From: Hygrophila difformis
Lineage: Eukaryota > Streptophyta > Magnoliopsida > Lamiales > Acanthaceae
Assembly: GCA_030278955.1 (NCBI GenBank)
Contig: JAOANR010000014.1
Location: 15,874,068 to 15,938,067, forward strand
Direction of reading: 5' to 3'
DNA: 64,000 nt
Part shown: in pieces, positions 47,737 to 56,810 of the stretch
Layout: every line of letters begins with the position of its first letter
How positions within the stretch are numbered: the first letter of the stretch is position 1
Translations under genes and position numbers: made by a program
The notes under the pieces: model-generated
What the model was told of the DNA's origin: nothing
Seen by the model: the letters and a program-made list of their open reading frames with translations, nothing else
Databases searched by the model: none

Positions 47737-49753
47737 ATGGAACCTTCGTCTTCATCTTCTCCAAAGCAAGCCGAGCCCTGGTAAGTGTCCTATTGTCTGT
47801 TCCTCGCTTGCCCATCGCCCTGTTTTCGTATTTTCGGGGATTTTCGTATTCTGGCTCTTGAGAATGTGTGAATAGGTTTCCTTTTGGGTTTGTTCTAATT
47901 AGTGGAGTTCGATTTTAGGGATTATGCAGTTTGGGCATGTTTGGATTTTGATTCCCTGATTTCTTTGTTAATGGCCGAGCATGATTGGGAGCTAGGCAGT
48001 TTGTTTTGGTTGTTGCAGAGGCATGAATAGAAGTAGGAGTATGCTTTTTGTTAATAAGGATGCATATGGGAGTTCGGTTTGGCAGTGATAAATTTCACCA
48101 GTGATGAGTTTTGAGTTTGTAGGGTTCTTAGGTTTCCCCCTGCTAATTCTTGTTTTAATTTTTGTCTACCTTTTGGGATCCGTGTTATTTTAGATTTATA
48201 TGAATCTTGAAGCCTGGAATCTGAGAACCGATGAACACTTGGTTGTTCTTGAACAGCTTGATGTTATTGGTTGGCCTTAATAGTTTTGTATTCAAAGCAT
48301 GCTGGGTTCACTTCATTTCATGATTTAGAATAGATGAGCATGTCAATTGCTTGATTTTCTGTTTTGATAAGTGGAAGCATGATCTTGTGTTCTTGTTGTA
48401 AGTTCATGAGTATTGCATGCCTTGTGGGCATTTAATGCTGGTTCCCTATTTTGGCATGTAGGCTGCAAGTTTTTGTGAAAAGTATGTTTGTCTGTGTTGG
48501 GAAATCTGTGCACCAAGCCCCTTTGGCCAATCACTTTTTCACTAAAAGACAAAAATAGTACTAGGAATTTTGGGTTGACAAATGTGTTTTTGTTCCCAAT
48601 GGAACTAAAGAGTGTGAGTTAAGTAGCAGTATTTTGCCACCTCATCTGCTACCTTTTTACAAAAATCCAAAAATGGGACCACACACATCCCACTTTTCAT
48701 TAAATAAAATCAAGTCAACCTTTTCAAAAATGAAAAATAGTATTTGCATTTTCTTGAACGTTTTAACTGTCCAATGACAGCCCAAACAATCCGGAAATAG
48801 CAAATCCATCCCGCCACGCCTCCACTGCACATTCCATTTTCGAGCTATCCATTCCATCATTATCGTTTCATTCCATTTTCAACAAGTGCCTCGAGCTTGT
48901 TTAATAAAATTGGAAAAGCAACCTTTTTAGGCCCAATAGCCTACTAAAAAATTCTCTAAGTCCAATGACTTAGACCTTTTTAAGTTAATTAGCGGCATCC
49001 GCCTTATAATAATGTTTTGAGTATTAATCAAATAAATCACATTTCGAGCAAAGCTCAAAATGTGAGGATGATGATTTTTGGCTCGTAACTCAAAATAATA
49101 AATACTACATAAAAACTTGATTGGAATTAATACTTTCTATATTTTTCAGGAATGAATTAGTAATTAAATCAGCGCTTGGACTGCCTGATTGCACTCTACA
49201 TCAGGCAGCAATAGAAGCTTCTGCGAACAGAACCCAGATCAAAAAGCTCAGGGAAGCACTGGTAAGCGTGTACAGTGTACCGTTGGACCAGAACACCGAA
49301 GCTGAGTTATCACTAAGGCCCGGGTGGGACGTGAACATCCCTCCTGCAGAAAGATCAACCGCGCTAACGAGCATTGAAAGGGATTTTTCCTATCACATGC
49401 TGAAGTTCTGGGAATTGATGACAGATCATGCCCCGAATGATTCCATAATGACACCCGAAGTGCATTTGGAAAGGATCACACTTAAGTTCCAGATACACAT
49501 AGCTGTCTGGCAACGTCATTTAGAAGATGGAACAGTGGGAATCGATATCTCAAACTATGATATACTCATTCCCGACCAGCCCGTAGACCCACAAGTGCGA
49601 TTGCAGTTCATAGAAAGACCTTTACCGGTAAGCCTGATACTGTCAAAGGGAGCCATTTCAATGCATGAAGCTTTCCCTTGCATTTGGAGCCCGAGGTTAT
49701 TTGATAACATGGGAAGAGAAGAGCAGCGATGGGTGACAGGCAGGCTAAGCTAA
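47737..49753 (+). CDS. Element 2 cargo gene, 5' part (two exons), no known domain
   Basis: Exon 1 is 47737-47780, beginning MEPSSSSSPKQAEP and ending at the donor CTG/GTAAGT. The intron is 47781-49149 with acceptor TATATTTTTCAG. Exon 2 starts at 49150 and is in frame (codon TGG spans the junction), giving 215 residues to the stop at 49753. I recognise no domain. The protein is soluble-looking, with Trp-rich stretches (KFWELMTDHAP, IAVWQRHLEDG). The next frame (from 49729) overlaps by 25 bases in the -1 frame. The two probably formed one protein before a small indel in 49705-49753; no slippery heptamer is visible to support programmed shifting. Without splicing, the upstream frame would begin with a poor start inside the intron at 49121. 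Confidence 0.65.
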
Positions 49754-51324
49754 GGCATCGGGAGATGAGTTACAACCTGCGCCACAAACTGAGGAGAATT
49801 GAGGAGTTCAACACAGAAAGGAACTCCACCATGATAAACAAGTTTAGAGAAGCAATCAATGCAGCTCGAAAAGAATGGCACGAAATGGCACGTCTGTGGG
49901 GACAAGGCAAGGGTTTCATAACACAAGAGAGATTGGATGAAGGATTGACCTTGCCAGATGAAGATAATTTTGAGACAATTTTCATAAACAAGCGGTTTGG
50001 CCAGACAAGACCAGCGGAAAAGGGAACTCAAGTGGACCCTGGGTTTCCCGAGCATATCAGAGAACTAAGGGAAAAAGCCCTTTATGAGGTGCAGCACCAC
50101 AATTGGTCAGTATTGACCAAAAAGAAGGTGCAGCTCAGATTAATGACCGAGGCTGAAGCAAAGGAATATCTGACGTTCGACAAAGCACAGATGATGACCT
50201 ATGTGACAGAAGAGCTAGAAAGAGACATGATCAACACCATGATGGAGCAATATAGGACCTCATATCTTGAACTCCTCATGGAGATGGATAGAGAAGCCTT
50301 GAGGTATGGGAAGGAAGGAAACAAGACAAAGGTCATGCACTATGACCACAAAGTCAGGCGCCTGTTTTGCACACGGATTAAGGAGGCTTGGGAACTTAAA
50401 CTGGTTCGGGTAACAAGTCAGACATTCGTGCATGATTATCTGAGATTCGCACACAAACTGTTTGGAACTCAAGAAGCCCAGGAAGATCCAGAGGACCCTG
50501 ATGCTGAGATTGATGCTTATTTTTCCACCCCTCCTGAGGCCAACCCACAGCCTACCCAGCCAGCAGTACAAGCTTCGGCTTTGCCGCCTAGAGGGCAGAC
50601 TGACGTGCAAGAAGTTGCTACGTCCGAGCCAGTGGTGCAACAAGAAGCAACCCGGATTCCAACGCAGCCAGCTCAACCTGAAGTACCAGCACCTGCCACC
50701 ACTAAGGCACCCATACAGCCCGAGAAAACCTCCACTACTGTTACATCTGAAGGTCAGCCAGCACCTCAACCGGGAACGAGGAGAAGATTGATAAAATCCG
50801 CTGACAAAGATAAACCAGCAAGAGCTCCAGAAAAGAAAGTGGAGATCAAGGAACCTGAACCAACTGTCAGGAAAGTGGTAGAGCCCACGGATCCTAAGGA
50901 CAGGGGTAAAAAGCCAATGCCGCCACCACCCCCGAAAAACAAGCACCAGGTGATATCCGATGCTGAGCTAGCCAGAAAAATGCACAATGAAGAACTTGCA
51001 TTAGCTGGTTTGCTGGATCAAGTAACAGGTGGTTCGGGAGTAGAAAAATTGACTGAGGAAGAACGCTTGGCAATGGAAAAGAAAGCTGCAGAGGAAGAGC
51101 AAATCAGAAAGAATATCCAGCAGACCAGGGATGAAGAAACTGCTAGAAAGATGCAGGCTGAGCTGGAAAGCAGGAAATCTGGAGAGGTTGAACGGGGTGA
51201 TGAGGAAGACTTCGAACTGAAGATCACTGGTGGAATCGAAGGAAAGGGATTGAAGATCAAAGAAGAACAACCACCAGGATGGACTGGCCCCTCGATTCGT
51301 AGTGCTGAGACACTTCGGAAATAA
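49729..51324 (+). CDS. Element 2 cargo gene, middle part
   Basis: 531 residues from ATG 49729. The first ~260 residues are mainly charged helix (EFNTERNSTMINKFREAINAARKEWHEMARLW cut here to KFREAINAARKEW). Then comes a Pro/Thr/Glu-rich linker, ~residues 265-400, ending in a PPPPPP run, then a Glu/Lys/Arg-rich coiled-coil-like segment (AEEEQIRKN, MQAELESRKSGE). No enzymatic motif is visible. It ends at TAA 51322-51324, and the reading frame continues open immediately afterwards. This stop and the frame break before 49753 look like two lesions in a once longer protein. Composition does not resemble gag, and there is no transmembrane helix, so it is not env-like. Confidence 0.6.
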   Translation: MGDRQAKLRHREMSYNLRHKLRRIEEFNTERNSTMINKFREAINAARKEWHEMARLWGQGKGFITQERLDEGLTLPDEDNFETIFINKRFGQTRPAEKGTQVDPGFPEHIRELREKALYEVQHHNWSVLTKKKVQLRLMTEAEAKEYLTFDKAQMMTYVTEELERDMINTMMEQYRTSYLELLMEMDREALRYGKEGNKTKVMHYDHKVRRLFCTRIKEAWELKLVRVTSQTFVHDYLRFAHKLFGTQEAQEDPEDPDAEIDAYFSTPPEANPQPTQPAVQASALPPRGQTDVQEVATSEPVVQQEATRIPTQPAQPEVPAPATTKAPIQPEKTSTTVTSEGQPAPQPGTRRRLIKSADKDKPARAPEKKVEIKEPEPTVRKVVEPTDPKDRGKKPMPPPPPKNKHQVISDAELARKMHNEELALAGLLDQVTGGSGVEKLTEEERLAMEKKAAEEEQIRKNIQQTRDEETARKMQAELESRKSGEVERGDEEDFELKITGGIEGKGLKIKEEQPPGWTGPSIRSAETLRK

Positions 51325-53454
51325 TTGAGGCAGAACATCAACGAACAGATCGAAACAAGAATTGATGCTGGAGAAAAGCCAAGTCAAATCAGATATCAGA
51401 CAGAAGTGGGGCAGTTGATTGATCCCCTCGTGGGCACGGCCAGAATTGAAGAATTCATCACTCACGAAGGCCCGTCGCACCAACCTGAACAGTCAGAAGG
51501 ACCGCAAGACTCCATAGATCCGGTAGCACTGGCCAAAACCTTGGAAAAGCAGCCAGGCGACCATCTCATGACCTTTGCGCTCAAAGAAAAGGTTCAAGGA
51601 ATTTTGACTGAAGCTGCATATGGGAATGATTCAGAAGACGAAGCTCAGCAAGAGGAGCAAGAATTCATGGACCAAATGGCGCCTATTTTCCAACGTCCAG
51701 TCGGACGAACTGCAAGAATTAGGGAGGAGGAGGAGGTATCAACTGATGTTGATGACCGTAATTTTCATGTAATTACATCTTCTTTGCCTGTAAATTGTGA
51801 ACTCAATACAATGAAAAATGTAATTAAACAGGTTGAGGAGGAATTCGGAGAGGAAACAGCTCATGGAGAGCAAGAGCCAAGTCAGAGAGGAGATGAGGCT
51901 GAACCAAGGGATGACCAGCCACAGGAGGGAGACGATCAAACAGACTGGCACACGAGCGACGACGAGTCTGTCGGATCCATTCGACCAGTCGAGTTTTGGT
52001 CTGAAAATACTGTAAGGCAAAGAATGGGCGTTTCAAAGGAATATGGGAAGAAAAAGCTGAGTGAAGAACAGATTCAGATCAAGTTCAATGGCAACAAAGA
52101 GAATGCAGAGAAGTATAAGAAGTTGCAGAAGATGATAGTGCCAGATAAAGGGTTCAGACCCGACGCGTTGTCGCACCCCACTGTTGAGACTTTCTACAGA
52201 AATCAAGAGTGGGGTAACTTCATGCTGCATCACGACGAAGATGGCTTCGTGGAACTAACAAAGGAATTCTTCTGCAACATTGATAAAGATGCCAGAACAA
52301 CATGGATTCGTGGACAAGTGATTAACATTGCACCTGACTGGCTAAATCAGTTCTTCGGGACCCCAGACATCCAAAGTGAATTTCCCCCTGATGAGATCAT
52401 GACAAAGAGAGCCAAAACGAGTGAATATGCGAAGTATGCAACATTGGCTAACAGCATGACAAGCGTGACCGCCCCTGGACACACTTTCAATGCAAAATGG
52501 CTGCGAATACAGTTCATGCCAACTTACGAGTTCTACATGTCCATGATCCGGCCCAACTCGCATCCGCACACCACATCTGGAAATGTGCTAATGGGATTTG
52601 CAAGAATGTGGAGCGGAGCAAAACTAAATGTAGGGAGGCATGTATTCGAGGTGATGATAACCCGGATAAAGGATAGACAGGTGTTGTGCTATCCGAATCT
52701 GATTAGGAGAATCTGCACAGCTCATGGAGTTGATTTGAGCGCTTTTGAGGGTGACACAGTGGTGAAAGTGAACCCACCTATCAGTGTGCCGAGACTTCCC
52801 CTGTGTGAGAGTATCAAATACTCTCTTCCCCAACTGTTCATCAGAGGAGATTCAGACGCTCAATCCTCTTTCATATCGGGTGAGCAGGCATCAAGAAAAC
52901 GAAAGAGGCAGCCCAAAGCAAAGAAGGGAACACAGAAAACCTGTGCTGATGCAGGACCTTCGAATGTTCAAGAGGAGCCTCCTGCGGACCAAGAACGGAT
53001 TGAGATTCCAATTCCACCTCCGACTCAACCTCAACCTCAGATGCCTCCTCAAAGCCAGAACGTATCTCAGTTCCCTGCTGATTCCCAAACGATTGAGATG
53101 GTGAGCAGAATGAGTCAATCTATGCTCGAGAGAATGAAATCCATGACTGACGTAATTTTGGCAAGCCAAGAGGGACAACAGAAAAGGGCAGAAGAGGAGC
53201 GAAGGAGGGAGAGAGAGGAAGAACGCCAAGAGCGTAGGAGAGAAAAGGAAGAGAAACGGAAGGAGAAGTTGGAGAAGGAAAGGAGAGACGAGGAATTCAG
53301 AATGATGATGCTAGAAAAAGAAGAGAAGAATCGAAAAATGGTGGAATCACTGATCCTTAGTCAAAATCAGCTCATGCAAACCTTACTCAAGAAGATCCCT
53401 GATGAAGCAGGCTCCTCCAAGAAATCAGACGAGAAGAAAGATGGCGATCCCTGA
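51325..53454 (+). CDS. Element 2 cargo gene, 3' part with plant transposon-protein domain
   Basis: A 709-residue frame continues directly after the TAA of the previous frame, in the same phase. It opens with TTG, so on its own it lacks a normal start. Residues ~270-510 match the pattern of the 'putative plant transposon protein' family (PF20167 as I remember it): RGFRPDAL, EWGNFMLHHDEDGFVELTKEFFCNI, WIRGQVINIAPDWLNQFFGTPDI, and KLNVGRHVFEVMITRI followed by LCYPNLIRRICTAHGVD. This family is widespread in plant retroelements but its function is unknown. Then come a basic stretch (RKRKRQPKAKKG, possible nuclear signal), a Pro/Gln-rich linker, and a long coiled coil of Glu/Arg/Lys (~610-690). The domain match is from recognition, not a search. 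Confidence 0.7.
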   Translation: MRQNINEQIETRIDAGEKPSQIRYQTEVGQLIDPLVGTARIEEFITHEGPSHQPEQSEGPQDSIDPVALAKTLEKQPGDHLMTFALKEKVQGILTEAAYGNDSEDEAQQEEQEFMDQMAPIFQRPVGRTARIREEEEVSTDVDDRNFHVITSSLPVNCELNTMKNVIKQVEEEFGEETAHGEQEPSQRGDEAEPRDDQPQEGDDQTDWHTSDDESVGSIRPVEFWSENTVRQRMGVSKEYGKKKLSEEQIQIKFNGNKENAEKYKKLQKMIVPDKGFRPDALSHPTVETFYRNQEWGNFMLHHDEDGFVELTKEFFCNIDKDARTTWIRGQVINIAPDWLNQFFGTPDIQSEFPPDEIMTKRAKTSEYAKYATLANSMTSVTAPGHTFNAKWLRIQFMPTYEFYMSMIRPNSHPHTTSGNVLMGFARMWSGAKLNVGRHVFEVMITRIKDRQVLCYPNLIRRICTAHGVDLSAFEGDTVVKVNPPISVPRLPLCESIKYSLPQLFIRGDSDAQSSFISGEQASRKRKRQPKAKKGTQKTCADAGPSNVQEEPPADQERIEIPIPPPTQPQPQMPPQSQNVSQFPADSQTIEMVSRMSQSMLERMKSMTDVILASQEGQQKRAEEERRREREEERQERRREKEEKRKEKLEKERRDEEFRMMMLEKEEKNRKMVESLILSQNQLMQTLLKKIPDEAGSSKKSDEKKDGDP

Positions 53455-55089
53455 CTCCATCATTTCTGAGCTTAATTGTAAATATCATATAAGAGAATTT
53501 CAATTCATCCATGCAAGATAGATTTGATTGCAAATGAAATCTCTTGTAATTGATATAATTACTGCTTTCAGATTGGGATTCTGCAGCCCCAACAACAATC
53601 TTTGTTTTTATTTGGTTCTTTTATTTCTGAAAAGATGCCTGACAGTCCAAGGTGAATAAGTGACTGTCAGGTCAAAAATTTGCTGTTGACATGCTCCGTA
53701 TGTCAGCAGTGTCTCTTTACTGCTTTAAGTTAAATAACCAGTAAAAATATGCATAAAATTGCTCTAAATTCACATGTTGAATTTAGGCTTATGATTAAAC
53801 TTTCAAACTTTTAAATTGGGATAATATAATTGAGAACATGCATGAAATGAATTCTTAAGGTTTTGAGCTATAAAAATTTAATGATGCGATCAGCTTATTG
53901 GGTAATAAATCTGCATGTTAGAGACTTTGATTGAATAAATTGTTAGAATTAAGCTTCGATTAAATTTGAGAATATTGTATGACATGAATCAACCCAACCT
54001 TGTGAGATCTGAGCCATGAGTCATTTTTACTCATTCATTTTCTTTGATGTGTGAATCATTTTGATTAAAGGAAACTAAAACTTGCAATTGGGACCGATTC
54101 AAGACCACGCCATACTCCCGAAATCGAGCATATGATCAAGGCACCTAGAAAACCCAAATTTTTGGCCTTCGTTTGAAATCCAAACCCAAAAATATTTCCC
54201 TTTAGGATTAACCACTTTGAGCCTTTAAGCCTAATTTTTCTTTGAAACCCTCTATATTATTCCTAGCCTTATAAAAAGACCAAGAAATTCAAACCCAAGT
54301 GTGCAAAGATGAATTCCATCAAGGCATTACAATTTTTGATCATCAATAAAAACTATAAATCGGTATTCTATAAACCGATTCAAAAAAAAAAAAAAAAAAA
54401 GTTGAATGTCATTCAACACAAATAAATTGCAGATGACAAGCAATTAGACAATAGTCTAATGTCATGCAATAGAAAGAAAATCAAAAAGAAAGAGAAACAT
54501 TGATGATCATAAATTTTAAATAAAAATGCCAAGTTATGATAGAATTAATTCTTGCCACTTCTTAGCCCAATAATTCCCCTTTCCTACCTAATGTTACAAC
54601 CGTACGCCCCGTTATAACCCTCAAATAAGACCTCGTGATCTCGATTTGAAGAAATGAGCCGGTGGCGAGATGGTCTGATTGCAAGCTTATGGGATAATTT
54701 AATTAAAACTGATTATGAGCGTTCACCGACTGAGCCCAATTGAGAGTGAGTGATCTCTCCGATTCCCTTATAAGTGAGGCTCTGTTTCATTAAGAATGTT
54801 CATGTCATGCCCTAATTCTAATTTTTAATCTCTGCATCTTTCAAACATGATATTCATGAAGGATTGATAATACTGTTTGATTTGTAGGCCCGATATAGTG
54901 AGCAAGTATCATTTCATTAAACACTGCAATCAAGGGAACTCAATGCTTGTAATTTTTAATTGTCTCATCCCAATCCAAAAAGTATGTGATTTATGAAGCC
55001 ACGAAAATGAATTGAATATGTAGAGTCCGTGTTCTTAGGAACATTGACTCTGACTGCTCGGGGACGATCAGTATTAAATGTGAGGATGT
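53455..55089 (+). other. Element 2 3' untranslated internal region
   Basis: No gene. Homologous in reverse to 8175-9847 of element 1, including a poly-A run near 54382. Ends with AAATGTGAGGATGT directly before the 3' LTR, at the place of the polypurine tract. Confidence 0.7.
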
Positions 55090-55394
55090 TGATAATGGCC
55101 AGGAATGACCATTATTTTCAATCCATTTCCGTGTCTTAAACGGGCATTTGATCGCATTCCGGTCTTACATTAAGTAAGAAAGCAGTCGAATTGGACTAAT
55201 TTATGAATAATTGTAAAAATAATAAGCTGGTGTGAAAAAGACATAAATATGTAATTTTATTACATATTTATGTTAGAAAAATCCAAAAACATGAGAAAAA
55301 GAAAAGGAAACAAAAAGATGGGAAAAAGATAGAAAAGCCCACAAAAAGAATATTTTCGGCCCATCTGGCCCAATCCAGCAGGCCCAGGAAGACC

Positions 55395-55639
55395 TTTGTC
55401 GCGGAAGCCCCTTGGCGCGATGCAGTGTTCCGCGACAAAGGCATGTTCCGCGACCAAGTGGCCCAAATGAAGAGGAGACCAGCCAAAGCCCTCTGGCGCG
55501 ATACCTTTGTCGCGATGCCCTGTTCCGCGACAAAGGTCCATTCCGCGACCAAGACACATTTTTAGAGACACAAGACCCAGTCGAGAAGCTTTGCCACATG
55601 CAGTGTATTCCGCGACCAAACTTGGTGCTCCGAGACAAG
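55395..55639. repeat. CG-rich palindrome array (U3), element 2 3' LTR
   Basis: Copy of 42410-42654; one base differs (G at 55514 where the 5' LTR has A at 42529), which restores the GTCGCGATG half-site. Confidence 0.88.
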
Positions 55640-56339
55640 CTGTGATGTGTGTGATGTCTTGAGACACAATGGGCTCAAATCAAGGCCCATGAGCTTAGGG
55701 TTTCCCCTCTATAAATATGAGGTGTTTCCTTTGAGCTAGAGGTTGGAAGAATTTTAGAGAAAATACTCACTCTTGAAGACAAGTGGGAAGTCCAGTAGTT
55801 AGTTTAGTTTAGGGTAGTTTAGTTAGATTTTCTTTTGTATTATTTAATTTATGCACTAGTTAGAAGTAGTTTACTGTACTTGGGTTAGATAGCCAGTTTT
55901 ACACCTTGTTTCTTGTTCTAAACTTTTGTTTAAGGGTTTGTGGTACCCAAACCATGGGTATGAACAACACCGTTTAATAATATGGGAAAACATTCTCCAT
56001 TTGTGTCCCAAAATCATGAAATGGGTCTCACACCCCATGGATCTTACTGTTTTCGTTTTCCGTGGGTCATTTGATCCTTGTTTTGCATTTTAATGTCACT
56101 GCTTGGTGACTTTTTCTTGGCATAATGTTGCATGCTTATGGATGATCAAGCTTAGATTAGGGTTTCTTAAGTTTTAAGTTTGCTTTATTTCTATTTTGTT
56201 CAAGCATGTTCTAGCTAGATTCGAATTCTGTTTTGTTATTTTGAGCTTAGTTTAGCTTTTGAATCTGAAATGGGTGAGATCACACATAATGCATGCCACT
56301 GTTCCACTTTACTTTTCTGACATGTGTACTGGACACACC

Positions 56340-56810
56340 TTTGTCGCGGAACAACTCTTGTCGCGGAACCACGTTTCGCGACAAAATGGTGCTTTGGCGA
56401 CAAAGGTGCCAAAGAACATTTGTTAATCATTATTTTAAAAACCCTTGGTCGCGAAGCAACCCTTGGCGCGGAACCACGTTCCGCGACAAAATCTTGATCA
56501 GCGACCAGGGACCCAAATACTTGTGATTTTATTCTGGAAGGGCTTTGTCGCGAAGCAACCTTGTCGCGGAACCATGTTCCGCGCCAAAACCTCTTGTTCC
56601 GCGACAAGAATTATGCCTTGTCCAATTTTCAACCTTTTTGTCGCTATGCCCTTGTCGCGGAACCACGTTCCGCGACAGAATTTTCTTTACTTAGTGACAA
56701 AACAAACCCTAAGTTTTCAAAATCCCATTTCTTTTATTTCCCATCCCTTTGTCGCGAAACCTTTGTCGCGGAGCCACGCTCCGCGACACAAACTCTGCTT
56801 CGCGACAAAG
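56340..56810. repeat. CG-rich palindrome array (leader), element 2 3' LTR
   Basis: Copy of 43354-43824, apparently identical. Confidence 0.9.

Noticed and set aside
49705..49753. Programmed -1 frameshift between cargo frames
   Set aside because: The overlap has no X XXY YYZ slippery heptamer or obvious downstream pseudoknot, so an indel is the simpler reading.
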